This document shows, one piece after another, positions 24,592 through 33,757 of a DNA stretch of 64,000 nucleotides (positions within the stretch are counted from its first letter, which is position 1; every line of letters starts with the position of its first letter). The notes beneath the pieces are model-generated. The model ran no database searches, was not told where the DNA came from, and saw nothing but the letters and a program-made list of their open reading frames with translations. Source of the DNA: Lachnospiraceae bacterium (GTDB lineage: Bacteria; Bacillota; Clostridia; Lachnospirales; Lachnospiraceae); assembly GCA_022791575.1 (NCBI GenBank), contig JAAVZI010000015.1:1-64000 (forward strand), written 5' to 3'. The position numbers and the translations under genes are program-made.

Positions 24592-25710
24592 ATGTCAAAA
24601 AAACATTTTATTATTATCCCCAAAGAGGCCCGCTGCGCCTCAAGAAAATCTCATTATAAATTAGAAAACCTGTTTTTCATTGCTCTTTTTCTTGGTCTTG
24701 CTGCCTACGGCCTCTATTATTACCAGAACGGCAATACCCTGCCTTCCCTTTCAGATTCCTCTTTATATGCAACCACAGATACTGCAAAAGAATATATAAA
24801 ATGGGTGGACTTTAATGCTTCCTGTGAAGATCTGCAGAAAGCATACACCTATGATGTAGAAAGCTATGAACAGGAGATTCATTATAACTGGATTGACCTT
24901 CTCTCCTATGCTGCCTGTAAAAACGGCAATGACTTTTCGAAAACTTCCGTCACTTCCCAAGCCATGGAAGACTTTACTGCCGCATTAACCCAGGGGCAGT
25001 CAGTAGAAGAACTAACAAACGATATGAAATATTTTTCCTATTATCAGCAATGCTTTTCCGCCATACTAAGCGGCATGGTAGGCGAGTATGAGTTGGAAAA
25101 TGAACAGGGAAAAATGGAAAAGCACTATGGCTTAAAAGCCTTCCTGCCCATTGCCAAGAATTTCCCCTACTCGGATTACGATGACTTCGGAGTCTCACGA
25201 AGCTATGGCTATGCAAGACCCCATCTTGGCCATGATATGATGGGGCAAGTCGGCACGCCAATCGTTGCCGTTGAGTCCGGCTATGTGGAAGTCCTGGGCT
25301 GGAACCAGTACGGCGGCTGGCGGATTGGCATCCGCAGCTTTGATAAAAAACGTTACTATTATTATGCCCATCTTCGAAAAGATTTTCCATATTGTAAAAC
25401 ATTAAAAGAAGGCGATCTAGTAACCGCTGGCGATGTCATCGGCTATATGGGGCGTACCGGCTACAGCGCTAAAGAAAATGTGAATAATATCGATGAATAT
25501 CATCTTCACTTTGGTCTGCAATTAATTTTCGACGAATCCCAGAAAGATGGAAATAATGAAATCTGGGTCAGCTGCTACCAGCTTGTCCGTTTTCTATACC
25601 AAAATCGGTCAGAAACAGTCAAAAACACCCAGACAAAAGAATGGGTAAGAATACGGCGGATGAAGGACCCAGCCGTAGAAGATTATGCCAAAACCTTGAA
25701 AAAGAAATAA
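24592..25710 (+). CDS. Membrane-anchored M23 (LytM-type) metallopeptidase
   Basis: A 372-residue protein with one transmembrane segment near residues 22-42 (FFIALFLGLAAYGLYYY) and an extracellular helical region. The C-terminal peptidase M23 domain has H-L-G-H-D (GHDMMGQVGTP), GYVEVLGWNQYGG, YYAHL and EYHLHFGLQ, which together supply the zinc ligands H..D and H-x-H. This family cleaves peptidoglycan peptide bridges or acts in sporulation and cell division. The start at 24592 is preferred over a TTG six codons upstream because CGGAG lies at a proper distance. It is divergent from the LexA-box operon and ends at a terminator. Confidence 0.85.
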   Translation: MSKKHFIIIPKEARCASRKSHYKLENLFFIALFLGLAAYGLYYYQNGNTLPSLSDSSLYATTDTAKEYIKWVDFNASCEDLQKAYTYDVESYEQEIHYNWIDLLSYAACKNGNDFSKTSVTSQAMEDFTAALTQGQSVEELTNDMKYFSYYQQCFSAILSGMVGEYELENEQGKMEKHYGLKAFLPIAKNFPYSDYDDFGVSRSYGYARPHLGHDMMGQVGTPIVAVESGYVEVLGWNQYGGWRIGIRSFDKKRYYYYAHLRKDFPYCKTLKEGDLVTAGDVIGYMGRTGYSAKENVNNIDEYHLHFGLQLIFDESQKDGNNEIWVSCYQLVRFLYQNRSETVKNTQTKEWVRIRRMKDPAVEDYAKTLKKK

Positions 25711-25714
25711 TTTT

Positions 25715-25752
25715 AGAGCGTGTTTGACATCAACCTAATTCAAACACGCTCT
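25715..25752. terminator. Bidirectional terminator between M23 gene and dapL
   Basis: The 13-bp stem AGAGCGTGTTTGA (25715-25727) pairs with TCAAACACGCTCT (25740-25752) between convergent genes, with AATAATTTT before the stem. Confidence 0.75.
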
Positions 25753-25790
25753 ATTCCTGCCGTGTTAAATAACTTCTGAATAATCAATCA

Positions 25791-27005
25791 TTATAAAGCC
25801 TTAATCCGTTCCACCGCTGCTATCGTATTTTCATAGCTGCCAAAAGCAGTAAGACGGAAATATCCTTCCCCGCTTGGACCAAAACCAGAGCCGGGAGTAC
25901 CTACCACATTGGCCGTTTCCAGCAGATAATCAAAAAACTCCCAAGAAGTCATCCGGTCTGGCGTCTTCAGCCAGATATAGGGGGCATTTACACCGCCAGA
26001 CACCGTATATCCGGCGCTTTGAAGCCCTTCCTTAATCACTTTGGCATTGTTCATATAATAGGCAACCTGCTTCTTAAGCTGTTCTTTACCCAATTCAGAA
26101 TAAACAGCCTCTCCCGCCCTTTGAATAATATAGGGAGCACCGTTGTATTTGGTTCCATGGCGGCGCGCCCAGAGAGCATGAAGCGAAACCTCTCCGCATT
26201 TTAAATCTTTTGGAACCACTGCATACCCCAGCCGTACCCCTGTAAAACCAGCATTTTTGGAAAAACTCTTTAATTCAATGGCACAGCTTCTAGCGCCTTC
26301 ACATTCATAGATGGTATGTGCCACGTCCTCTTCTGCAATATATGCTTCATATGCCGCATCATAAATAATCACTGACCCATTTTTATTCGCATAATCCACC
26401 CATCCCTGCAGCTGATCTTTACGAATGGTCGATCCAGTCGGGTTATTGGGGAAACACAGATAGATCAGGTCGGGTGTCTCCTTAGGAAAATCCGGTGCAA
26501 AATGATTATCCGCCGTACATGGCATATAGATTACATCACTCCACATCTCTGTCTTCTCATCATATGTGCCGGTTCTACCCGACATTACATTGGTATCCAC
26601 ATAAACTGGATAAACCGGGTCACAAACGGCAATTTTATTATCTATGCTGAATATTTCCTGAATATTTCCAGAATCACATTTCGCCCCATCGCTGACAAAT
26701 ATTTCATCTGCCGCAATATCGGCGCCGCGGGATTTATAATCATTATCTGCAATCGCTGTCCTTAAGAATTCATAGCCCAGATCCGGCGCATAACCGCGAA
26801 AGGTCTCCTTTACGCCCATTTCATCCACAGCCTTATGCATACTATCAATAATAGCCGGCGCCAGCGGCTGGGTAACGTCCCCAATTCCCAGACGGATAAT
26901 CGTTTTATCGGGGTGAGCCTCTGTGTAGGCAGCTACCTTTTTTCCTATGGTACTGAACAGATAACTTCCCGGAAGCTTTAAGTAATTTTCATTAATTTTA
27001 AACAT
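25791..27005 (-). CDS. dapL: LL-diaminopimelate aminotransferase
   Basis: A 404-residue class I/II PLP aminotransferase that converts tetrahydrodipicolinate directly to LL-diaminopimelate. The N-terminus [15 protein letters not shown] and [11 protein letters not shown] are characteristic of Dap[16 protein letters not shown] is the cofactor loop, FPNNPTGS binds the substrate carboxylate, and [15 protein letters not shown] holds the PLP lysine. It follows dapF by 16 bases. Its presence means the organism uses the one-step aminotransferase route instead of the acyl-blocked DapD/DapE route. Confidence 0.95.
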   Translation of the reverse strand: MFKINENYLKLPGSYLFSTIGKKVAAYTEAHPDKTIIRLGIGDVTQPLAPAIIDSMHKAVDEMGVKETFRGYAPDLGYEFLRTAIADNDYKSRGADIAADEIFVSDGAKCDSGNIQEIFSIDNKIAVCDPVYPVYVDTNVMSGRTGTYDEKTEMWSDVIYMPCTADNHFAPDFPKETPDLIYLCFPNNPTGSTIRKDQLQGWVDYANKNGSVIIYDAAYEAYIAEEDVAHTIYECEGARSCAIELKSFSKNAGFTGVRLGYAVVPKDLKCGEVSLHALWARRHGTKYNGAPYIIQRAGEAVYSELGKEQLKKQVAYYMNNAKVIKEGLQSAGYTVSGGVNAPYIWLKTPDRMTSWEFFDYLLETANVVGTPGSGFGPSGEGYFRLTAFGSYENTIAAVERIKAL

Positions 27006-27021
27006 CTTTATTTCCTCCTTT

Positions 27022-27855
27022 TTATATATTTATTTCTCCATGGAATACCGTTTCTGCACTGCCTGTCATATAGACTACATCCTCATTGCGGTCCCACTGA
27101 ATCCGTAAATCTCCACCAATCAGCTTCACCGTCACTTCCTCTTCGGTTAAGCCATTCAGCACAGACGATACTGCTACAGCACAAGCTCCTGTTCCGCAGG
27201 CAAGGGTTTCACCTGTTCCACGCTCCCACACACGCATCTGTAATGTCTTGCGGTCAATCACCCGCACAAATTCGGTATTAATCCGCGCCGGGAATTTCTC
27301 ATGCGCTTCGAACAAGGGACCCATTTTTTCCAGTTCCAGCTGTTCCACATCGTCCATATAGACAACTGCATGCGGATTCCCCATAGATACACAGGTGACC
27401 CGATACTCCTGGCCATCCACCATAATCGGCTGCTGAATACAAGTCTCTCCCTCATACAGCACTGGAATCCGTTGCGGTTCTAAAATTGGCTGACCCATAT
27501 TCACACGAACAAGGCTGACCCTGTCATTTTCCACCGTCAAATCCAGAACCTTAATCCCTGCCAATGTATCAATAGTTACCCTTTTCTTATCTGTTAATCC
27601 AAAATCATACACATATTTTCCCACACAGCGTATGGCATTGCCGCACATTTCTGCCTGAGACCCATCTGGATTATACATAGCCATAAAAAAATCCGCCTTA
27701 TCTGCCGGCTGAATCAACACTAACCCATCCGATCCAACCCCAAAATGCCGATCACTAATGATCCTGGCCGCCTGGCTTGGATTCTCTATCTTCTCCTCAA
27801 AACAATTGACATAAACATAATCATTGCCAATGCCATGCATCTTTGTAAATTTCAT
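27022..27855 (-). CDS. dapF: Diaminopimelate epimerase
   Basis: A 277-residue PLP-independent racemase that makes meso-diaminopimelate, the peptidoglycan cross-linking amino acid and lysine precursor. [12 protein letters not shown] is the N-terminal motif. The two catalytic cysteines are in [14 protein letters not shown] (near 72) and [14 protein letters not shown] (near 220). GGAG precedes the ATG. It is 38 bases downstream of the ANTAR regulator gene. Confidence 0.96.
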   Translation of the reverse strand: MKFTKMHGIGNDYVYVNCFEEKIENPSQAARIISDRHFGVGSDGLVLIQPADKADFFMAMYNPDGSQAEMCGNAIRCVGKYVYDFGLTDKKRVTIDTLAGIKVLDLTVENDRVSLVRVNMGQPILEPQRIPVLYEGETCIQQPIMVDGQEYRVTCVSMGNPHAVVYMDDVEQLELEKMGPLFEAHEKFPARINTEFVRVIDRKTLQMRVWERGTGETLACGTGACAVAVSSVLNGLTEEEVTVKLIGGDLRIQWDRNEDVVYMTGSAETVFHGEINI

Positions 27856-27893
27856 GCGTTTTCTCCTTTTACATAATTAAAACAGCAGGCAGT

Positions 27894-28439
27894 TTATAAC
27901 ATCAGACTCAGAATCATCTGTGCCGTCTCCACCATAGAACGCCCCATATCCATACTGTTTTTCTGCAGATATTTATGCGCTTCCTCTTCCGTCAAATTAT
28001 TCCGCTCCATCAACACCGCTTTTGCTTCATTTAAGATTCTCTTCTCGCTGTCTGTCCTCTCCTTTGGTTGCTTTCTCCGACGGCGCCTTTCCCGCTCCAG
28101 ATGATTTACCATCATACCCAGGGTCTGTAACAGCTCATGCGCTTTCAGTGGCATGGACAGCTTCATAATCTCATCTCCCCGGCACTGTTGCAGATACTGT
28201 GGAGAAGCGACTAAAAGCATCTGAAATCCCTTTGGCAGATATCCGTTTAGTTCCTGATACACCATATCTGAAAACTTATACCCACAGATAACTATGCCTG
28301 CGTCCAGTTCATTGGCCATACTGATCACCGCTGCGGCATGGTTGGCAATCCCCTGCACCTCGAATCCATTCCGCATTAGAAGTCCCCTGATTCCTTTGGC
28401 GTCCTCCAGTTTGGGAAATGCTACTATAATGCTTGTCAT
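27894..28439 (-). CDS. ANTAR-domain antitermination regulator with degenerate receiver
   Basis: A 181-residue protein in the NasT/AmiR layout: a receiver-like domain (about 1-115) followed by an ANTAR RNA-binding three-helix domain (about 122-180; LNEAKAVLMERNNLTEEEAHKYLQ). The receiver lacks the acidic pocket and the phospho-acceptor Asp: the strand that should end in Asp near residue 53 reads GIVICGYKF. It is probably not controlled by phosphorylation. ANTAR proteins bind paired hexaloop hairpins in mRNA leaders and prevent termination. It sits 35 bases after glnA, as in many Clostridia, pointing to nitrogen control. Confidence 0.85.
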   Translation of the reverse strand: MTSIIVAFPKLEDAKGIRGLLMRNGFEVQGIANHAAAVISMANELDAGIVICGYKFSDMVYQELNGYLPKGFQMLLVASPQYLQQCRGDEIMKLSMPLKAHELLQTLGMMVNHLERERRRRRKQPKERTDSEKRILNEAKAVLMERNNLTEEEAHKYLQKNSMDMGRSMVETAQMILSLML

Positions 28440-28474
28440 CTATCGTCACCTCCTGGATCACGCCGGCCCATATA

Positions 28475-29806
28475 TTAGATTTTATATAAATAATGTTCTA
28501 ATTCCCAGTCGGAAACATGCCTTTTATATTCAGACCATTCTTCCTTCTTAGACTGAATAAAGGTGTCTGCAATATGTCCTCCCAATACCTTCCTGATAAA
28601 TGTATCCTCCTGCATAGCCTTAACTGCATCAATCAGGCTATCCGGCAAAAGTTCAATTCCATCCGCTTCCAGCTGTTTCTTATTCATCTCAAATAAATTT
28701 TTGGTAATTCTCTCCGGCGGTTCCATCTGGTTCTCAATGCCGTCCAGCCCTGCTGCCAGACAGACTGCAATCGCCAGATAAGGATTACATGCCGCATCTG
28801 GACTCTGCAGCGCAATCTTCGTCCGACTTCCCCGGTCATCTGGAATCCGAATCAACGAAGTCCGGTTATTCGTTGACCAGGAAATGCTGACTGGCGCCTC
28901 ATATCCCTTTACCAGACGTTTATAAGAATTGACAGTTGGATTCAAAATGGCTGTCATTGCTTTCATATGTTTTAAAAGGCCGCCTACAAAATAATAAGCC
29001 TCCTTACTCAATCCCAGCTGATCCTCCGTATTATCAAACACATTTTTCCCACCTCTTGTCAGCATCATGAAAAGGCGCATGCCCGACCCATTGACGCCCT
29101 CTTTAGGTTTCGGCATAAAGGTTGCATACATTCCATGCCGTTTGGCAATGGTACGCACAGCCAGTTTATAGGTCATTATATTGTCCGCTGTCGCTAATGC
29201 TTCATCTGATTTGAAATCGATTTCATGCTGTGCCGGTGCCATTTCATGATACGAGCTTTCAATCTCAAACCCCATATCCTCCAGTGTCAGAACCATATCT
29301 CTTCTGGCATTTTCTCCCAGATCCATAGGCCCCAAATCGTAAAAACCTGCCTTATCATGAGACGACGTGGTCGGCCTGCCTTCCTCATCGGTATGAAATA
29401 AAAAGAACTCACACTCTGGCCCTACATTGAATTCATAACCCATTTCCGCTGCCTTCGCTGCTACCCGGCGAAGTACATTGCGGGAATCACCTTCAAAAGG
29501 CTCTCCGTTTTTTTTATAAATATTGCAGATCAGCCTTGCCACCTTCCCTTGCTGCGGTCTCCAAGGGAATATCTGAAAGGTATCCAGGTCCGGATAAAAA
29601 TACATCTCCGGTTCCTCAATCCTTAAAAACCCATCAATCGTAGTTCCATCAAACGTACACTGATTTTTCAATGCTTTTTCCAACTGACTGGCTGTTATGG
29701 CTATATTTTTCATAGTCCCCAGAATATCCGTAAACTGCAGGCGGATAAATTCTACATCCTCTTCTTCCACCATACGCCAGATATCATCTCTGGAATATCT
29801 GTTCAT
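28475..29806 (-). CDS. glnA: Glutamine synthetase, type I
   Basis: A 443-residue GSI-alpha type enzyme that forms glutamine from glutamate and ammonia with ATP. It has the beta-grasp N-terminal domain (FTDILGTMKNIAI), FDGTTIDGF, VGPECEFFLF with metal-binding Glu, EMAPAQHEIDF, and the C-terminal ATP region NPTVNSYKRLVKGYEAP and RIPDDRGS. The adenylylation site loop of GSI-beta enzymes is not evident, so control is probably by feedback. The start ATG at 29806 has AGGAG ten bases upstream; eleven additional in-frame codons to a TTG lack a better site. The length matches Firmicute GlnA. Confidence 0.95.
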   Translation of the reverse strand: MNRYSRDDIWRMVEEEDVEFIRLQFTDILGTMKNIAITASQLEKALKNQCTFDGTTIDGFLRIEEPEMYFYPDLDTFQIFPWRPQQGKVARLICNIYKKNGEPFEGDSRNVLRRVAAKAAEMGYEFNVGPECEFFLFHTDEEGRPTTSSHDKAGFYDLGPMDLGENARRDMVLTLEDMGFEIESSYHEMAPAQHEIDFKSDEALATADNIMTYKLAVRTIAKRHGMYATFMPKPKEGVNGSGMRLFMMLTRGGKNVFDNTEDQLGLSKEAYYFVGGLLKHMKAMTAILNPTVNSYKRLVKGYEAPVSISWSTNNRTSLIRIPDDRGSRTKIALQSPDAACNPYLAIAVCLAAGLDGIENQMEPPERITKNLFEMNKKQLEADGIELLPDSLIDAVKAMQEDTFIRKVLGGHIADTFIQSKKEEWSEYKRHVSDWELEHYLYKI

Positions 29807-29848
29807 CTCTGCCACACTCCTTTTTATCCTCTTATCCAATTCATAACC

Positions 29849-29877
29849 ACTTTAGCAGACTTTTCCAATTACGTCAA
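29849..29877 (-). promoter_or_regulatory. Promoter of glnA-ANTAR-dapF-dapL
   Basis: On the minus strand, TTGACG (29877-29872), 17-bp spacer, TAAAGT (29854-29849). The predicted leader is only about 36 bases, too short for an ANTAR-responsive double hairpin. Confidence 0.65.
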
Positions 29878-29882
29878 TGACA

Positions 29883-30659
29883 CTAAAGTGTTATATAATT
29901 CAGAACCTCTTCGAATCCGAGTGGACCGCCAAAGAGATCCAGTGCACTTCCAATCGTCACATCTACTCTGCCTTTTCCAGCCTCTTTTAACCGACCCAGA
30001 TCTTCCAAGCTGCCCACACCGCCGGCATAGGTGATCGGAATCCGGCAGGAACGCTCCAGAAGCCGAACCAGCTCTGTCTCAATGCCAGAGGCCTTTCCTT
30101 CCACATCGACCGCATGAACCAGTAGTTCGTCACAATAACTTTCTAGTTTTTGTATGGTTTCTTTTACCAGCTGCACATTGGTAAATTTCTGCCAACGGTC
30201 CGTTACAATATAATAAGCCTCTTTTCTCTTGCGGCAGCTTAGATCCAAAACCAGCCGCTCTCTTCCCACCAGGCTGCATAACTGCTCCAAACGTTCCCAG
30301 TCTACCTCTCCGTCCCGAAACACATAAGACGTTACGATTACATGGGAAGCTCCGGCGTCGAGATATTCTTCCGCATTCTGGGGAGTAATGCCGCCTCCCG
30401 CCTGAAGTCCCTGCGGATATGACCGAAGCGCTGCCAGTGCCTGCGCTTTTGTCTTGGCATAATATTCGGAATCTGGGGAATTCAGCTGAATGATATGCCC
30501 ACCCTTTAGTCCCCTCTCTTGATACAATCTGGCATAATACGTACTGTCCTGTTCGGATACAAAATTCTCTTCTGCCTGATTTCCCCTGTCAGTCAGGCTT
30601 CCTCCTACAATCTGCTTTACTTTTCCATTATGTATATCAATACATGGTCTGAATCTCAT
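29883..30659 (-). CDS. hisA: ProFAR isomerase, eukaryotic-type HisA
   Basis: A 258-residue TIM-barrel isomerase of histidine synthesis (ProFAR to PRFAR). The N-terminus RFRPCIDIHNGKVKQIVGGS, the long insertion with AEENFVSEQDSTYYARLY, LQAGGGI and TYAGGVGSLEDL are those of the fungal/plant HIS6 branch, not the usual bacterial HisA. The start at 30659 follows AGGAGGAG; the open frame runs further upstream through the terminator hairpin and is not coding there. No other his gene is in the window, so it stands alone. Assignment is good; the branch call rests on remembered motifs. Confidence 0.8.
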   Translation of the reverse strand: MRFRPCIDIHNGKVKQIVGGSLTDRGNQAEENFVSEQDSTYYARLYQERGLKGGHIIQLNSPDSEYYAKTKAQALAALRSYPQGLQAGGGITPQNAEEYLDAGASHVIVTSYVFRDGEVDWERLEQLCSLVGRERLVLDLSCRKRKEAYYIVTDRWQKFTNVQLVKETIQKLESYCDELLVHAVDVEGKASGIETELVRLLERSCRIPITYAGGVGSLEDLGRLKEAGKGRVDVTIGSALDLFGGPLGFEEVLNYITL

Positions 30660-30683
30660 CTGTCTCCTCCTGCTATAAAAATA

Positions 30684-30727
30684 CCGCATTAAGAAATACA
30701 ATAACAGCAGCTGATCTCTTAATGCGG
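30684..30727 (-). terminator. Terminator after the Asn-rich lipoprotein gene
   Basis: CCGCATTAAG (30684-30693) pairs with CTTAATGCGG (30718-30727). On the minus strand the stem is followed by TATTTTTAT. It lies just upstream of hisA, whose own expression may come from readthrough or from a weak promoter overlapping this stem. Confidence 0.7.
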
Positions 30728-30753
30728 CAGATAACCTATTCGTTAAAACAATT

Positions 30754-31128
30754 CTATTGGCCTGTTGCTGACGGGACTGGACTGGCCGTACTGTTATTCC
30801 CATTACCAGTCAGATCCTCTCCAACATCTGACACGCCGTCTACAACATCGGTACCCACATCCTCCAATGTATCTACAATGTCAGAACCTACATTGCCGCC
30901 GCTGGAATTACGGTCAGGATCGGTTGTGGCGTTTGTATTGTTATTCATATTATCGTTTGTCCTATCATTTGCATTATCTGTATTGGTAACCTTATCATTA
31001 TCTTTATTATCTTTCGTTCCATTATCTTCTGTATTATTCTCTGCATCATTGCCATTGCCGCAGCCAGTCAACAATGATAGAGAGAAACACATCAATAGTC
31101 CCAATGTAAATAATTTCAGTTTTTTCAT
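30754..31128 (-). CDS. Asn/Asp-rich low-complexity lipoprotein
   Basis: A 124-residue lipoprotein with signal peptide KKLKLFTLGLLMCFSLSLL and lipobox LTGC (Cys23). Residues about 24-75 are nearly all Asn, Asp, Thr and Gly, with no predicted fold. The tail (about 78-110) has a valine/aspartate periodic segment (SDIVDTLEDVGTDVVDGVSDVG) shared with small spore or membrane lipoproteins of Clostridia. RBS AGGAG precedes the ATG and a terminator follows. Function unknown. Confidence 0.75.
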   Translation of the reverse strand: MKKLKLFTLGLLMCFSLSLLTGCGNGNDAENNTEDNGTKDNKDNDKVTNTDNANDRTNDNMNNNTNATTDPDRNSSGGNVGSDIVDTLEDVGTDVVDGVSDVGEDLTGNGNNSTASPVPSATGQ

Positions 31129-31236
31129 AATTCTTCTCCTTTATTTCTATTCATACACCATAGTTTCGGCGATGTTACTATTAGAATGTGTAGGAATAAG
31201 GAGATTATTCACAAATGAACTGGTACTATTTGGATT

Positions 31237-32334
31237 TTATTTTTCAAAGCTTTCTGCACGAATGTTCACAACCGTATCCAATAATTCGGCACGAATCGTG
31301 TATACCACTTCTGCCCCTTCCAAGCACACATAATACTCTGGTTCACTGTATCCATCCTCCGGTACTTTATCTCCAATACGGAGTACATATTGCTTATCCA
31401 GCGTATCACATACCGTCTCTGTTACCCCATTGGCAATCTCGACCTGCTTAGCTGTGGTCTCATCCAACACCTGATAATCCACGGTCAGAATTACAGCCTT
31501 ATCCCCCAGGCCATATTCCTCTCTTTTCTTCTCATCTGCCCGATATTCAATCATCTTGGAATAATCGAAAGATGCAAGCTGGCTGATCAGTTCTTGCACC
31601 GCTGTCTGGTTTCCTTCCTGATAAGCCGATCCATCTTGAGAGACACTCCAGGTCTTCTCTTTTTCCAGATAATACTGCTTCGATAAAACCTCCTGAGAAT
31701 CCTTTTGTACCTCCCCCTTCAGTTCTACCATCTTGGAACCCTTCTGTACTGCAATGTGCGTAAAACTGCCTGCTTCAACATAAGGATAGTCTTCCTTATC
31801 TGCAATGTCATAAACACTTACATCAAATGCAAACACCATAGTCGCATCAATCAAATAAAGCTTCTGATCGCCTTCTACCTGCAGATAATACCCTTCCACG
31901 CCTGCATTATAGGAACCAACGTTCAATTTGACTTCATCACCGGTTATCTTCTTTAGAATCACCGTAAGAACCGGCTGATCTAGCCCATACTGGGACAAAT
32001 CCTCTTCTGGATTCTCAATCGTCCGTTCTGCCTTAGACACAGCCTCTGCTGCCGATACTGCCATCGTATTTGTTACAAAGACCTGATCCAGAGGGAATTC
32101 CTTATCTTTCTCATAATACCAGATATCCTTTTCCCGCACGAGGGAAATCGGCTCTCCCTTTGTTGCTTCACATCTGTACGTTATGCCTTCGATATCCTTC
32201 ACCGGTGTCTGGCTGACAGTGATTGGTCCTTGCTTCTCTTCTTTCTTTGTCAAATTCTTTATTACAAAAAAAGCGGTTGTCAGCACTGCCAGAAGCGCTG
32301 CTGCCACTGCCAGGCGTACTGCCTTCTTCTTCAT
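31237..32334 (-). CDS. DUF4340 domain membrane-anchored protein
   Basis: A 365-residue protein. The N-terminal segment KKKAVRLAVAAALLAVLTTAFFVI is a membrane anchor and the remainder is extracellular, with features of DUF4340 (repeated beta modules: YRCEATKGEPISLVREKDIWYY, AERTIENPEEDLSQYGLDQPVLTV, KLNVGSYNAGVEGYYLQVEGDQKLYLI). It is the last gene of the ABC cluster, overlapping the GldG-like gene by one base, which also fixes the start at 32334. DUF4340 proteins regularly accompany GldG-type ABC systems; their function is unknown. Confidence 0.8.
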   Translation of the reverse strand: MKKKAVRLAVAAALLAVLTTAFFVIKNLTKKEEKQGPITVSQTPVKDIEGITYRCEATKGEPISLVREKDIWYYEKDKEFPLDQVFVTNTMAVSAAEAVSKAERTIENPEEDLSQYGLDQPVLTVILKKITGDEVKLNVGSYNAGVEGYYLQVEGDQKLYLIDATMVFAFDVSVYDIADKEDYPYVEAGSFTHIAVQKGSKMVELKGEVQKDSQEVLSKQYYLEKEKTWSVSQDGSAYQEGNQTAVQELISQLASFDYSKMIEYRADEKKREEYGLGDKAVILTVDYQVLDETTAKQVEIANGVTETVCDTLDKQYVLRIGDKVPEDGYSEPEYYVCLEGAEVVYTIRAELLDTVVNIRAESFEK

Positions 32335-33746
32335 TATCGTTTCCTCCTTCTGGCCCAAAGCACCAGTCCGGCAATCAAACATACCAACGGTATGATAATC
32401 ATTAACACAAAGATCCAGAGCATAGTATGCCCGCTGGTAACTGTCAGCGAATTACTATAAACCTGTTTCCCACGGATAGCCACCATGCTTTCATGCTCAC
32501 ACAGATAGCCAATGGAATTCAGCAGGAAATCATAATTTCCGCCGGATACCTGTTCATTGCTCTGTTCCGAAAACAAATCATACGTAGTAGCTACAATTAT
32601 TTTGGTATCGTTTTTCTCCACCGCCACTGCCAGATTCATAACGCCGTTTTTGTCGCCAGCTTGCTTTTCCATAGTCTCTGCATTGACCTGCTTCAGATAT
32701 GCGGAAGATGAAGTACGAAGCAGCGGTGTAACTGTAATACTGTCTGCCCGGTCCTCCAGAAGCTCTATATGCTGCGGTATCGTTAGAATCATCTGCATCT
32801 GTGCTTTTGCCAACGGATTTACAATCTCATGCGAACCATAAACCGGACTGACCCATGCCGGATAGCTTCCATAATAGTTTCCTGCCCCTTCACAGACAAA
32901 GCCGTCCGCCACCTGAATTCCATATTCCTTTAACAATCCGTCCAGATTCGGAGTGGCATTTTTGGCAAAATAACTGACATAAAAGAACTTTCCTCCCTTT
33001 TTCAGATAATCAGACAAGGCCTGCGCCTCTGCTGCCGATATATCTGAGGTCGGAGCTTCCATAAGAATACAGTCCGCATCCTCCGGCACTCTGCCTTCCC
33101 TTGCCAGATTCAGCGTCGTATTGGAAATATTCTCTCTTTGAATCTCACTGGCAAAGCTACCGATGGGCTGTTCCCCATGTCCTGTCATAATATACAGCTT
33201 GGGCAGGCTTTCAGCCGTTACATAGTCAATCGCACTCGTAATCATATCTTCACCTACAAAAATGCTTTCTGACGTTAGCTGCAAACTATTATCCTGCTCA
33301 TTATAGCCCAATTTATCGTACATTTCAATGAATGTAACCACACGGCTCTGTTCCCCAGAGACAACGATAAGACTATTATCTGTTAATGTTTCTTCCGTAT
33401 ATTGCGAGGTAAAAGCCGGGTACACCGCGGGGTCCTTCACCTCTACCTTCAGATTGGAGGACAGCGCCTGGTATTTCTCCAACAGGCTTAACAGACTCTG
33501 GCTCTCATTTTCCTTCTGGGCAATCACATAGATGGTCACATCCTCTTTCAGCCCCTTAACCATCTGCTTTGTCTGCTCTGATAGGGTAAATGTCTGCTGT
33601 TCCGTAAAATCGAACTTGGTAACCGTGGCAGGAAGGGCGTTCACCATTAAATTCACCACAATGATAACCGCAATTACAATTACAGTAATCAGCGCACTAT
33701 AAGATCCGCTCTTTAAATGTCTGGATTTTGTATTATGCTTTTCCAT
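32334..33746 (-). CDS. GldG-like auxiliary subunit of an ABC system
   Basis: A 470-residue protein with a transmembrane helix near 19-38 (ALITVIVIAVIIVVNLMVNAL), a long extracellular domain and a second helix at about 447-465. The extracellular part matches the ABC-transporter auxiliary/GldG family (FTLSEQTKQMVKGL, YIMTGHGEQP, LSDYLKKGGKFFYVSYF). In Bacteroidetes GldG works with GldA and GldF in gliding; here the homologous trio must serve another surface function. It is 11 bases downstream of the permease gene. Confidence 0.82.
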   Translation of the reverse strand: MEKHNTKSRHLKSGSYSALITVIVIAVIIVVNLMVNALPATVTKFDFTEQQTFTLSEQTKQMVKGLKEDVTIYVIAQKENESQSLLSLLEKYQALSSNLKVEVKDPAVYPAFTSQYTEETLTDNSLIVVSGEQSRVVTFIEMYDKLGYNEQDNSLQLTSESIFVGEDMITSAIDYVTAESLPKLYIMTGHGEQPIGSFASEIQRENISNTTLNLAREGRVPEDADCILMEAPTSDISAAEAQALSDYLKKGGKFFYVSYFAKNATPNLDGLLKEYGIQVADGFVCEGAGNYYGSYPAWVSPVYGSHEIVNPLAKAQMQMILTIPQHIELLEDRADSITVTPLLRTSSSAYLKQVNAETMEKQAGDKNGVMNLAVAVEKNDTKIIVATTYDLFSEQSNEQVSGGNYDFLLNSIGYLCEHESMVAIRGKQVYSNSLTVTSGHTMLWIFVLMIIIPLVCLIAGLVLWARRRKR

Positions 33747-33757
33747 CTTCCTGCCTC

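Noticed and set aside
29807-29848. ANTAR antitermination leader of glnA
   Set aside because: The predicted leader is about 36 bases, too short for two hexaloop hairpins plus a terminator.
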